A stretch of 64,000 nucleotides of DNA. Origin: G965279355 sp965279355 (GTDB lineage: Bacteria > Pseudomonadota > Alphaproteobacteria > CACIAM-22H2). The stretch spans positions 4,588,001 to 4,652,000 of the forward strand of contig OZ257155.1 in assembly GCA_965279355.1 (NCBI GenBank). The letters are read 5' to 3'. Both the position numbers and the translations under genes were made by a program. Under the pieces are notes generated by a model. That model was not told the origin of the DNA. It made no database searches and saw only the letters and a program-made list of their open reading frames with translations. Of the stretch, positions 42,385 to 51,293 are shown one piece after another (positions within the stretch are counted from its first letter, which is position 1; the number at the start of each line of letters is the position of its first letter).

Positions 42385-44937
42385 ATGACCAGCCATAATG
42401 CCCACGCACACGACCGTCATCCTGCAGCGACGGACGGCGGTTCTGCCGTGAAAGATCCCGTCTGCGGAATGATGGTGAATCCGGCCACCGCGAAGCACAA
42501 GGCCGCGCATGAAGGAAAAGACTACTTTTTCTGCTCGGCGCGCTGCCGCGAGAAGTTCGAGACAAATCCGGCGCAGTACCTCAAGGCAGTGGTGCCGGCC
42601 TCATGTTGCGGTGGTCACAAGAAAGAAGCGGGTAGCGGTGCGGCGACCGTGAAGGATCCGGTTTGCGGGATGTTGGTTGATCCGGCGACCGCGAAGCACA
42701 AGGCTGCGCATGAGGGAAAAGACTATTTCTTCTGCTCGGCGCGCTGCCGTGAAAAGTTCGAAGCGAATCCCGCGCAATATCTGGGAGATGCAAAACCGGC
42801 GGCGCCCGCGATGCCCGCCGGCACCATCTACACCTGTCCCATGCATCCGGAGATCCGGCAGGTCGGGCCGGGGGCGTGTCCGCTCTGCGGCATGGCGCTG
42901 GAGCCGGCGATGGTGACGGCTGATGCTGCGCCTAATCCCGAACTCATCGACATGACCCGGCGCTTCTGGGTCGGGCTCGCGCTGTCATTGCCGGTGGTGA
43001 TCCTCGAAATGGGCGGCCATCTGTTTGATTTCGCGCATACCGTGCCGCCGCATCTGTCCGGCTGGGTTCAGCTTGTGCTCGCCACGCCAGTTGTGTGGTG
43101 GGCGGGCTGGCCGTTCTTCGAACGCGGTTGGGCCTCGTTGGTGTCGCGCCATTTCAACATGTTCACACTGATTGCCATGGGCACAGGCGTCGCTTGGCTC
43201 TACAGCGTGATTGCGACCGTCATTCCCGATGTTTTTCCGCCTGAATTCCGCGGCATGCATGACGAGGTCGCGGTCTATTTCGAGGCGGCGTCGGTGATCG
43301 TGGTGCTGGTCCTGTTGGGGCAGGTTCTGGAACTGCGCGCGCGCGAGCGGACCAGCGGTGCCTTGCGGGCGCTGCTCGACCTCTCGCCGAAAACGGCGCG
43401 GCGGATCGGACCGGATGGCGTCGATGCCGAGGTTTCACTCGATCAGGTGCAGATCGGCGATCGCCTGCGGGTCCGTCCCGGCGAAAAGGTCCCGGTCGAC
43501 GGCGTGGTGGTCGAAGGCCGGAGCAGCATCGATGAGTCGATGGTCACCGGGGAATCGATGCCGGTAACAAAACAGGTAAAGGATGCCGTCATCGGCGCTA
43601 CCCTGAACCAGAATGGCAGCCTGATCATCCGTGCGGAAAAGGTCGGCAGCGACACGATGCTGGCGCGCATCGTTCAGATGGTGGCTGAAGCGCAGCGCAG
43701 CCAGGCACCGATCCAGCGCCTCGCCGATCGCGTGTCCGGCTGGTTCGTGCCGACGGTGATGGGGGTGGCGGTCGTGACGTTCATCGCCTGGTGGTTCTGG
43801 GGGCCGGAGCCGTCGTTTGTCTACGGCCTGGTGAACGCGGTCGCGGTACTGATCATTGCCTGTCCCTGTGCGCTCGGTCTTGCGACGCCGATGTCGATCA
43901 TGGTCGGTGTCGGGCGCGGCGCCTCGGCCGGCGTTCTGATCAAGAATGCCGCGTCGCTGGAGCGCATGGAGAAGGTGGACACGCTGGTCGTGGACAAGAC
44001 CGGCACACTCACCGAGGGCAAGCCAAAGGTCGTTGCCGTGGTGGCTCAGAGCGGCATCAGCGAACCGGATCTTCTTCGGCTGGCGGCGAGCCTGGAACAG
44101 GGCAGCGAACATCCGCTGGCGGACGCCATTGTGGCGGCGGCGCGGGAAGGGCAGCTTCCGCTTGCGCCGGCCAGCGATTTCGACTCACCGACGGGCAAGG
44201 GCGTGGTGGGTAATGTAGACGGCCGCTCCGTCGCACTGGGCAACATTATTCTGCTGCGCGATCTCAAGATCGATGCGTCCGCGCTGGAGGCGCGGGCGGA
44301 CGACTTGCGCCGTGACGGCGCCACCGTGATTTTCGTTGCGGTCGATGGGCGCGCGGCGGGCGTTATTGCCATTGCCGATCCGGTCAAGGCCACGACACCG
44401 GATGCTATCCGTGCGTTGCGGCGTGATGGCATCCGCATTGTCATGCTCACCGGCGATAATCGCACGACGGCTGAGGCCGTGGCGCGGCGGCTTGGCATCG
44501 ACGAGGTCGAGGCCGAGGTGCTGCCGATGGACAAGAGCAACGTCGTGCGCCGTCTGCGCGAGCAGGGCCGGGTGGTCGCCATGGCGGGCGACGGCGTGAA
44601 CGATGCGCCGGCGCTGGCGGCGGCCGATGTCGGCATCGCGATGGGTACCGGAACGGATGTGGCGATCGAGAGCGCGGGGATCACCCTGCTGAAAGGCGAT
44701 CTGATGGGGATCGTGCGGGCGCGCCATCTGTCGGTCGCGACGATGAACAACATTCGCCAGAACCTGTTCTTCGCCTTTATCTATAACGCGGCAGGCGTGC
44801 CGATTGCGGCCGGTATCCTCTATCCAGTGGTCGGCATTCTGCTGAGTCCGATCTTCGCGGCGGCGGCGATGGCGCTGAGCTCGGTCAGCGTGATCGGCAA
44901 TGCGCTGCGGCTGCGGATGGTCAGGCTGGACCGTTAG
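42385..44937 (+). CDS. copA: Copper-exporting P1B-type ATPase with tandem YHS domains
   Basis: This 850-aa inner-membrane pump exports Cu(I) at the expense of ATP. Its N-terminus has two YHS metal-binding domains (about residues 22-68 and 89-135), each with 'VKDPVCGM' and 'EGKDYFFCSARCREKF', and then a small Cys/His metal-binding region 'YTCPMHPEIRQVGPGACPLC' from residue 149. The core has the membrane motif CPC (493-495), the phosphorylation motif DKTGTLT from Asp537, and 'MAGDGVNDAPALAAADVGIA'. There is no classical CxxC HMA domain. The ATG at 42385 follows GGAAAGCCA. A CueR-type promoter precedes it. Confidence 0.94.
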   Translation: MTSHNAHAHDRHPAATDGGSAVKDPVCGMMVNPATAKHKAAHEGKDYFFCSARCREKFETNPAQYLKAVVPASCCGGHKKEAGSGAATVKDPVCGMLVDPATAKHKAAHEGKDYFFCSARCREKFEANPAQYLGDAKPAAPAMPAGTIYTCPMHPEIRQVGPGACPLCGMALEPAMVTADAAPNPELIDMTRRFWVGLALSLPVVILEMGGHLFDFAHTVPPHLSGWVQLVLATPVVWWAGWPFFERGWASLVSRHFNMFTLIAMGTGVAWLYSVIATVIPDVFPPEFRGMHDEVAVYFEAASVIVVLVLLGQVLELRARERTSGALRALLDLSPKTARRIGPDGVDAEVSLDQVQIGDRLRVRPGEKVPVDGVVVEGRSSIDESMVTGESMPVTKQVKDAVIGATLNQNGSLIIRAEKVGSDTMLARIVQMVAEAQRSQAPIQRLADRVSGWFVPTVMGVAVVTFIAWWFWGPEPSFVYGLVNAVAVLIIACPCALGLATPMSIMVGVGRGASAGVLIKNAASLERMEKVDTLVVDKTGTLTEGKPKVVAVVAQSGISEPDLLRLAASLEQGSEHPLADAIVAAAREGQLPLAPASDFDSPTGKGVVGNVDGRSVALGNIILLRDLKIDASALEARADDLRRDGATVIFVAVDGRAAGVIAIADPVKATTPDAIRALRRDGIRIVMLTGDNRTTAEAVARRLGIDEVEAEVLPMDKSNVVRRLREQGRVVAMAGDGVNDAPALAAADVGIAMGTGTDVAIESAGITLLKGDLMGIVRARHLSVATMNNIRQNLFFAFIYNAAGVPIAAGILYPVVGILLSPIFAAAAMALSSVSVIGNALRLRMVRLDR

Positions 44938-45854
44938 TCGATATAGCGGCCCAGCCGCACCGCCGTCTGGCCGCGGGTCAGGCGGCGGGACGGCATGATG
45001 AGGACACAGTCGTCGTACGGCGTCACGACCCGTGTGGAGCCGTCGCGCCCGATCTCGGTGCCGCGCTCGAGGATGACCTCGAGGCCGCGATAATCCTCGA
45101 CGAAGTTGAAACTGTTCCCGGTGACGGTGACCGCATGCGTCACCTCGATGATCTTCTGGCGCGGCGCCGGCTCCTGCTTGTGGTTGGCCAGGAAGTCGGC
45201 GTCCAGCATGTCGAGGGCGGCCAGAAAACGCAGCGAAATGTCTTTCGCGACCTCGGCGCTGGCCGGGTCCTGGTGCTGGCCGCATTCCACGAGCAGCGCG
45301 TTCTTCGGGCTCTGCAGATCGCCAAAGCCGCCGTAGTCGCGCATCCGCGTTCCTGCCGCGTGTCCTTCATCGGCGACGATGATCTCCGGTGCGCCGATCT
45401 CGCGCGCGAAGTGCTGTCCTTTTTTCAGGGGGCCGCTGAGCATCAGCGGGGGGGAGTCGTTCTGCATCGAATGGAGATCGAGCAGGAAATCCGCGCTGTC
45501 GACAATGGGCCGCAATGCGCGGGCCCGGTCCAGTTCCGTGCTGCGCTCCGGACCGTCGAGACGCTCGGGCGACCAGACCCGGTTGAAATCCTCATCCACG
45601 AACCGTGAGAAGATCGGGTTGGCGGGATCGAAACGCTGGAATGCGGCCACGTTGGCAAAGGCGAGTGTGAGGCGACCGCGCCGTGGCCGCACCTTTTCAC
45701 GGAACAGATAGTCGAGGGCGATGGCGCCGCAAAGCTCATTGCCATGCACCAGAGCCGTCAGCAGGACATGCGGTCCGGGTTGGGCGCTGTCGAATGTCGT
45801 CACGTAGTCGACGCCGGTATTGCCCTTGTAGGGTGAAATATCCGGCGGTTGCAT
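44934..45854 (-). CDS. Succinylglutamate desuccinylase/aspartoacylase-family zinc hydrolase
   Basis: This 306-aa protein has zinc-binding motifs of the M14-like AspA/AstE family: 'ALVHGNELCGAIAL' near residue 35 (HxxE) and 'LLDLHSMQND' near 130 (second His). 'DEDFNRVWSPERL' near 88 carries the conserved Asn-Arg pair, and 'LLVECGQHQDP' near 190 the likely catalytic Glu. Family enzymes cleave N-acyl groups from amino acids. The ATG at 45854 was preferred over a TTG at 45878. It overlaps the end of copA by four bases in convergent orientation and is the last gene of the argE-like operon. Confidence 0.82.
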   Translation of the reverse strand: MQPPDISPYKGNTGVDYVTTFDSAQPGPHVLLTALVHGNELCGAIALDYLFREKVRPRRGRLTLAFANVAAFQRFDPANPIFSRFVDEDFNRVWSPERLDGPERSTELDRARALRPIVDSADFLLDLHSMQNDSPPLMLSGPLKKGQHFAREIGAPEIIVADEGHAAGTRMRDYGGFGDLQSPKNALLVECGQHQDPASAEVAKDISLRFLAALDMLDADFLANHKQEPAPRQKIIEVTHAVTVTGNSFNFVEDYRGLEVILERGTEIGRDGSTRVVTPYDDCVLIMPSRRLTRGQTAVRLGRYID

Positions 45855-45892
45855 GCGTTGATTGTGGAGGGCGCCCAATTTTTCGACTGCGC

Positions 45893-46999
45893 TTACGTCA
45901 GAGCGATACGATAGAGGCGCATGGCGTTTTCATGCGCCACTTTTGTTCCAATAGAGTCCGGCAGCGCGTTCACAAAAATCCGGATGTGAGGCGAAGGCGG
46001 AGGCAGGACCTGCGCGCCGCCGCTACGGCTTGGAGACTGATGAAAGTAATCGGAGCCGACCACAAACCGTTCGGGAAATGCACCCACCAGATCGATCCAC
46101 GCCTGATTTGGGCGGGCGCCGGGCTCGAGAAGGCTGTTCGCCGGAACGAGTCCTCCCGGTGGATGAAGAGACAGACTCATGAACAAATTCGGATGAGTGG
46201 CAAGCAGCCGGCGCGACAGGTCGACCGTCCAGGTTCCGAGAGTGTCCCGTCCGGCGTGTGCCCAGATGATCCGCGCATTACGATTATGCGCGAGAAGCTT
46301 TTCGAAATCGGGGATGTTCGCGGCAAGTGTTTGCGGATTGTTGCCGCCTCGTTCAGCAAGGCGCAAAGGAGGCGGCATATCCTGCGGCACCGGGTCCATA
46401 TGCAGATCGAGCGGTACGTCGTTCCGCGCGGCGATATCGGCGAGCAGCAACATCAGAGGATGGTTTGCCCGCACGGATTCATAGGGATGTTGGGGGAAGT
46501 ACGAGACGTGGTGTGCGGTGATCTCGCCGAAACCGACAGCGCCGGCCGCTAGAATGCGTTGCGCTACGGCTTCGAACTCCTGCCGCGTGCTTTCGGAAAT
46601 TGTCGGTTCATGCCCATGGCGATGGATCATGACGTTGAGCGTTCCGCCGCCGCCGAGAAATCCGAAGCGCTGCGGATAAGCGCGGATCAGTGGCAGGAAT
46701 GTATCGTAGTCATAGTTGAGGGGCTGGCCCGGCCGCTGTGGCGGCGGCATGACCAGCGCTTTGGCGATACCAAGCCGATCCATGTACTCGACGGCAGGCT
46801 GTACAGCATCACGGATCGGGTTTTGCGAGTTCGTGAGGAAGTGAGCGTGTACGTCGATTATTCTGGGCCCACCCTGCGGGATAGGCGGCATCGATCCGGC
46901 GCCGCCTGGTCCACCGGGACGTTGCGCGAACGCATTGCTCGTGAGCGCCGCCCCGACAGCGCCGAATCCCAAGCCTAGCACTGCTCTGCGTCCAATCAT
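45893..46999 (-). CDS. Tat-exported amidohydrolase-family protein
   Basis: This 368-aa protein has a twin-arginine signal 'MIGRRAVLGLGFGAVGAAL', so it should be exported folded, with its metal bound. A TIM-barrel amidohydrolase is indicated by 'IIDVHAHFL' near residue 46 (HxH metal site), 'LDLHMDPVP' near 200, 'IIWAHAGRD' near 243 and 'FVVGSDYFHQSP' near 315 (catalytic Asp). The ATG at 46999 has AGGAGGAG upstream. It lies 14 bases after the argE-like gene, and the aspartoacylase-like gene follows. The substrate is unknown. Confidence 0.82.
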   Translation of the reverse strand: MIGRRAVLGLGFGAVGAALTSNAFAQRPGGPGGAGSMPPIPQGGPRIIDVHAHFLTNSQNPIRDAVQPAVEYMDRLGIAKALVMPPPQRPGQPLNYDYDTFLPLIRAYPQRFGFLGGGGTLNVMIHRHGHEPTISESTRQEFEAVAQRILAAGAVGFGEITAHHVSYFPQHPYESVRANHPLMLLLADIAARNDVPLDLHMDPVPQDMPPPLRLAERGGNNPQTLAANIPDFEKLLAHNRNARIIWAHAGRDTLGTWTVDLSRRLLATHPNLFMSLSLHPPGGLVPANSLLEPGARPNQAWIDLVGAFPERFVVGSDYFHQSPSRSGGAQVLPPPSPHIRIFVNALPDSIGTKVAHENAMRLYRIALT

Positions 47000-47013
47000 G
47001 ACGGCACTCCTCC

Positions 47014-48192
47014 TCACTTATAAGGTGAGCCGGTCGAATAGCGTTCCACCAGCCGGCGGAGGAAGGTGACGCAGCGGTCAATCTGCTCCAGCGCCACGAA
47101 CTCGTTGGGCTTGTGCGCCTGCTCGATGTCGCCGGGGCCGCAGATGATGGTCGGGATGCCGGCTTCATTGAACAGGCCGCCTTCGCATCCGAACGCGACC
47201 TTGCCGGCGGCTTCGTTGTCGCCGGCGGCCGCCTTGGCGCGCTGGGTGATTTCCGCGTCTTCCTCGGTGCTGAGGCCGGGAAAGCCGGAAATTTCCTCCC
47301 AGCTGATGCCCGTTCCGGGCTGCACTCTATTCATGGCCGGGAGTAGCGTGGTTTCGGCAAACCGCCGAACTTCCTCGGCCAGCGGTTTGGGATCGTGGGT
47401 TGGCAGGTAGCGGAACTCGAAATCGAACCAGCAATCCTTCGGCACGATGTTGAGCGCCGTGCCGCCGTGAATGAGGCCGGTATGGGCGGTGGTATGCGGA
47501 ATGTCGAAGTCGGGATCGAACGGCCCCTCCTTCGCCAGCCGGTCGCCCAGCCTGGTGATGTAGGTGATCACCTCGGCCGCGTACTGGATCGCGTTCACGC
47601 CGTGTGGTGCCAGCGACGAATGGCATTCATACCCGTGGACGTGACAGCGGTAGCTGACCTTGCCCTTGTGGCCGCGGATCACCTTCATCGATGTCGGCTC
47701 GCCGACCACGCAGGCCAGCGGGCGGATTTTCATCCGTTCCAGTTCCGTGATCAGCCGCCGGACGCCAAGACAGCCGACTTCCTCGTCATAAGAGAAGGCG
47801 AAATGGATCGGCGTGCGCAGTCTTGCGGCATGAAATTCAGGGGCCAGCGCCAGGGCCACGGCGATGAAGCTTTTCATGTCGCAGGTGCCGCGTCCGAACA
47901 GCTTGCCGCCCCGTTCGACGATCCGGAACGGATCGCTGTCCCAGTCCTGGCCGTCGACCGGCACCACGTCGGTATGGCCGGACAGGACCAGGCCCGGCCG
48001 GTCGTCCGGGCCGATGGTGGCGAACAGGTTGGCCTTCTTGCCGGTCTCGTCGAAGACCAGGTGCGAGGCGACGCCGATCCGGCGCAGATACTCCCGGACG
48101 TAGTCGATGAGCGCGAGGTTGGAATCCCGGCTGGTTGTGTCGAAAGCAACCAGCGCCTTGATGAGATCGACGGCTTCGCTCGACACTGACAT
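47014..48192 (-). CDS. argE: Acetylornithine deacetylase (ArgE, M20 family)
   Basis: This 392-aa M20 metallopeptidase-fold enzyme removes the acetyl group from N-acetylornithine or related N-acyl amino acids. Motifs are 'LVLSGHTDVVPVDGQDWDSD' (metal-binding His73 and Asp75), 'FSYDEEVGCLG' near residue 137 (catalytic Glu), 'ACVVGEPTSMKVIRGHKGK' near 165, and 'GTALNIVPKDCWFDFEFR' near 258. The terminal 'GPGDIEQAHKPNEFVALEQI' with His is typical of ArgE. The ATG at 48192 was chosen over a start ten codons upstream. It sits in an operon with two other hydrolases rather than with arginine genes, so a substrate other than acetylornithine is possible. Confidence 0.85.
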   Translation of the reverse strand: MSVSSEAVDLIKALVAFDTTSRDSNLALIDYVREYLRRIGVASHLVFDETGKKANLFATIGPDDRPGLVLSGHTDVVPVDGQDWDSDPFRIVERGGKLFGRGTCDMKSFIAVALALAPEFHAARLRTPIHFAFSYDEEVGCLGVRRLITELERMKIRPLACVVGEPTSMKVIRGHKGKVSYRCHVHGYECHSSLAPHGVNAIQYAAEVITYITRLGDRLAKEGPFDPDFDIPHTTAHTGLIHGGTALNIVPKDCWFDFEFRYLPTHDPKPLAEEVRRFAETTLLPAMNRVQPGTGISWEEISGFPGLSTEEDAEITQRAKAAAGDNEAAGKVAFGCEGGLFNEAGIPTIICGPGDIEQAHKPNEFVALEQIDRCVTFLRRLVERYSTGSPYK

Positions 48193-48380
48193 TGCGGCGC
48201 CGGACTGTTTGGGCAGCCTCAACTATGGCTGATCGGGGACTGCTTCGCCAGTCCCGCCGGACCGGCCGTTCTTGCCAAAGCCGTGCCGTTCGGCGATGCT
48301 TTGCGCCTTCCGGCGGAGGGGGCAACAAGGCCGATAACGGTCGTGGGAGCGCCGGAGATCTGACAAGGACATGGCGCGGT

Positions 48381-49985
48381 ATGGTTCGGCTGAGATGGCG
48401 CGCGCTTGCGGTTGGGCTGACTGCGGCGCTGGTTTCGGTCGCGGTTTCGGCCCGCGATCTGGCGGCTCAGGATCTGGCGATTGGTTTGGGGACGCCCCCG
48501 ACCTCGCTCGATCCGCATTTCCACAACTTCACCCCTAACAACAGCATTGCCGTTCACATTTTTGACCGGCTCGTCCACCGCGACGAGCGGCAAAGGTTGA
48601 TCCCCGGCCTTGCCACGTCATGGCGGGCGGTCGACGAGACGACCTGGGAGTTCACGCTCCGCCAGGGTGTTAAATTTCACGACGGCAGCGAGTTCGACGC
48701 CGAGGATGTGGTCGCGACGCTGACCCGTGTCCCCGGCATACCGAACAGCCCGTCCTCGTTCGGACTGTACGTCCGTGGCATCGCCAAGTGGGACATCGTC
48801 GATCCCCAGACGATCCGGCTGAAGACGGTGAAGGTCAACCCGACGCTGCCGCTGGATCTCTCGACCATCAACATCATCTCCCGCCGCAATGTCGCGTCGA
48901 CCACCGGCGACTTCAACCTCGGTCGGGCCGTGAACGGCACTGGGCCATTTCGCTTCGTCGAATATATCTCCGGAGAGAAACTGGTTCTGGCCCGCAACGA
49001 CGGCTACTGGGGCAGGAAGCCCGATTGGGCGCGGGTCACCTTCGTTATGATTGCCAGTCCCGCGGCGCGCGTTACTGCGCTCACCGCAAACGAGGTGCAG
49101 CTCATCGAGCAGGTGCCGTCACCCGATCAGAGCAAGCTCAAGACCGATCCCAATGTCACCCTCGCGCAGACGGTCGGCAGTCGTCTCATCTACCTTGCCG
49201 TCGACAGCTTCCGCGATCAGTCGCCCTACACGACCGACAAGGCTGGGGCGGTTCTCCCCAACAATCCGCTGCGCGATCCGCGGGTCCGCCGCGCCCTGTC
49301 GAAGGCGATCAACCGGCAGGCGCTGGCGGAGCGGGTGATGGGGGGCTTTGCGGCGCCGGCGGGCGGACTGCTTGCGGAAGGCTTCTTTGGTGCCAGTCCG
49401 AAGCTCAAGGCAGAAGCCTTCGATCCCGAAGGGGCGCGGCGCCTGCTGACGGAGGCCGGCTATCCCAACGGGTTCGGTATTACCATTCACGGGCCCAACG
49501 ACCGTTATGTGAATGACGAAAAGGTCCTGCAGACCATCGGTCCCATGTTCTCCCGCGTCGGGGTCGACACCCGGGTGGTGACGCAGGGTTGGTCCAGCTT
49601 CATCAATCAGGCCAGCGCGCCAACCTTTGCATACAGCCTGATGCTGGTCGGCTGGGCGTCGGAGACGGGCGATGCGTCCTCGCCGCTGCGGGCGCTCGTC
49701 GCATCGGTTAATCGCGAGGCCGGGTTTGGCGATTCCAACCGGGGCCGATATTCCAACGATAAGGTCGATGCGCTGCTGAATCAGGCGTTATCGGCGGTCG
49801 ACGCGGCAAAGCGCGAAGCCCTGCTGCAGGAAGCGTCTGAGCTGGCGATTGCGGATCAGGCGGTGATACCTCTCTATTTTCCAGTCAATGTCTGGGCGAT
49901 GCGCAAAGGCTACAGTTATGCGCCGCGCAGCGATGAATACACGCTGGCGCATTCGGTCCGCCTGGTGAACGGTACGTCGCCGTAA
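48381..49985 (+). CDS. Oligopeptide/dipeptide-type ABC transporter substrate-binding protein
   Basis: This 534-aa periplasmic protein has a signal peptide (about residues 1-27) and the family-5 solute-binding fold. 'TPPTSLDPHFHNFTPNNSI' near 35, 'ATSWRAVDETTWEFTLRQGV' near 76 (ending in the family's KFHDG block) and 'RVRRALSKAINRQALAERVM' near 300 are typical of DppA/OppA/NikA proteins. No permease or ATPase gene is adjacent, so it is an orphan here. It diverges from the argE-like operon by 188 bases. Peptides or N-acyl amino acids are plausible ligands given the hydrolases beside it, but that is inference. The ATG at 48381 starts the signal peptide. Confidence 0.87.
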   Translation: MVRLRWRALAVGLTAALVSVAVSARDLAAQDLAIGLGTPPTSLDPHFHNFTPNNSIAVHIFDRLVHRDERQRLIPGLATSWRAVDETTWEFTLRQGVKFHDGSEFDAEDVVATLTRVPGIPNSPSSFGLYVRGIAKWDIVDPQTIRLKTVKVNPTLPLDLSTINIISRRNVASTTGDFNLGRAVNGTGPFRFVEYISGEKLVLARNDGYWGRKPDWARVTFVMIASPAARVTALTANEVQLIEQVPSPDQSKLKTDPNVTLAQTVGSRLIYLAVDSFRDQSPYTTDKAGAVLPNNPLRDPRVRRALSKAINRQALAERVMGGFAAPAGGLLAEGFFGASPKLKAEAFDPEGARRLLTEAGYPNGFGITIHGPNDRYVNDEKVLQTIGPMFSRVGVDTRVVTQGWSSFINQASAPTFAYSLMLVGWASETGDASSPLRALVASVNREAGFGDSNRGRYSNDKVDALLNQALSAVDAAKREALLQEASELAIADQAVIPLYFPVNVWAMRKGYSYAPRSDEYTLAHSVRLVNGTSP

Positions 49986-49998
49986 GGAGCGACGATCC

Positions 49999-50811
49999 AT
50001 GCCGAAAATCCGTCTCGATCATCTCAAGCGGACGCCGCAATTCGAGGGCGAGGCTGACTATCAGGCGCGGCTGAAAACGCTTCAGACGCGCATGCTTGCC
50101 GTACAGCAGGCATATTTCCATGAGAAGCGCCGGGCCCTGATCGTTTTCGAGGGTACGGATGCCGCCGGCAAGGGCGGTGCCATCCGGCGGGTGACCGAAC
50201 TTCTTGATCCGCGCGGCGTGCGCGTGTGGCCGATCGGTCCGCCGACGCCGGAAGAGCAGGGCAAGCACTATCTCTATCGTTTCTGGGCGAGATTGCCGGA
50301 GCCCGGCACGATCGCGATCTTCGATCGGTCGTGGTATGGCCGCGTTCTGGTGGAGCGCGTCGAGGGCGCCACGAAGAAGTCCGACTGGAAACGCGCCTAT
50401 GACGAGATCAACGCGTTCGAGCGCATGCTGGTCGATGACGGCGCGCGCATCGTCAAAATCTATCTCTCCATCTCACGCGAGGAGCAGATCCAGCGCTTCA
50501 TCAAGCGGATGGAGGAGCCGACCAAACGGTGGAAGCTGACCGAGGCCGACATTGCCAGTCATCATTGCTGGGACGAATACGTCGGCGCGGCGCACGACAT
50601 GTTCGACCGGACCTCGACCAAAGGCGCTTCCTGGGTCGCCATAGATGCCGACAAAAAATGGGTCGCCCGTATCCAGGCACTGGAGGCGATTACGCAGGCG
50701 TTATCGAAGGGCGTCGGCCTCGAGCCGCCACCGCTCAACCCAAAGGTCGCGCAATGGGCCAGGAAGACGCTGAAGAAGATGATGTCCGAGGCGAAAAAGA
50801 AGAAAAGCTAG
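49999..50811 (+). CDS. ppk2: Polyphosphate kinase 2 family protein
   Basis: This 270-aa PPK2-family kinase transfers phosphate between polyphosphate and nucleotides. The Walker A motif is 'FEGTDAAGKGG' (residues 50-60), and 'AIFDRSWYGRVLVERVEG' holds Walker B with Asp109; the lid region reads 'WKRAYDEINAFERMLVDDG'. The single-domain length fits class I/III PPK2 enzymes, which phosphorylate ADP or AMP. The Lys-rich C-terminus (SEAKKKKS) is common in the family. It starts 14 bases after the binding-protein gene. Confidence 0.92.
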   Translation: MPKIRLDHLKRTPQFEGEADYQARLKTLQTRMLAVQQAYFHEKRRALIVFEGTDAAGKGGAIRRVTELLDPRGVRVWPIGPPTPEEQGKHYLYRFWARLPEPGTIAIFDRSWYGRVLVERVEGATKKSDWKRAYDEINAFERMLVDDGARIVKIYLSISREEQIQRFIKRMEEPTKRWKLTEADIASHHCWDEYVGAAHDMFDRTSTKGASWVAIDADKKWVARIQALEAITQALSKGVGLEPPPLNPKVAQWARKTLKKMMSEAKKKKS

Positions 50812-50870
50812 AATCAGATCGGCGTCCTGTTGCGCGTCCGCCTGCAATTCCATCGGAGGGTATCTCTGCA

Positions 50871-51293
50871 ATGCGTCTGAAAGATCTTGAAGCCTACTGT
50901 CTGAATTTCCCCGGCGCGACGATGAACCTCCAGTGGGGTGATCATCACGTCTACAAAGTCGGCAAGAAAATGTTCGTCGTTATTGGAATGGCGAAAGGCA
51001 AGTTCAATCGCCTGTCGTTGAAGGCCGGCCCAAGCTTTGAGATCCTGACCGGCGTTCCCGGGATCACGCCCTCGCCCTATATGAAGGCGGCCAAATGGGT
51101 GGTTGTGGACAAGATTGACACGCTGCCGGCCGACCAGCTGAAAGGCTATATCGCGCGTTCGCATGCGCAGGTCGTTGCGACCCTGTCGAAGAAGATGCAG
51201 GCCGAGCTCGCGGCGGCGCCCGCCGCGAAACCGCAGCCCAGGGCCAAGGCGAAACCCAAGCCCAAGGCCAAGCGCAAGAAGGCGCACGCCTAG
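50871..51293 (+). CDS. MmcQ/YjbR family DNA-binding-like protein
   Basis: This 140-aa protein has the YjbR/MmcQ (CyaY-like fold) pattern: 'LKDLEAYCLNFPGATMNLQW' at the N-terminus, 'FNRLSLKAGPSFEILTGVPG' near residue 45, and 'KWVVVDKIDTLPADQL' near 80. The tail from about 115 is a Lys/Ala/Pro-rich stretch, like those of histone-like proteins, and is not part of the fold; it could bind DNA or RNA. The ATG follows CGGAGGGTATCTCTGCA. It follows ppk2 by 59 bases, and its stop overlaps the convergent nadK stop. Confidence 0.8.
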   Translation: MRLKDLEAYCLNFPGATMNLQWGDHHVYKVGKKMFVVIGMAKGKFNRLSLKAGPSFEILTGVPGITPSPYMKAAKWVVVDKIDTLPADQLKGYIARSHAQVVATLSKKMQAELAAAPAAKPQPRAKAKPKPKAKRKKAHA

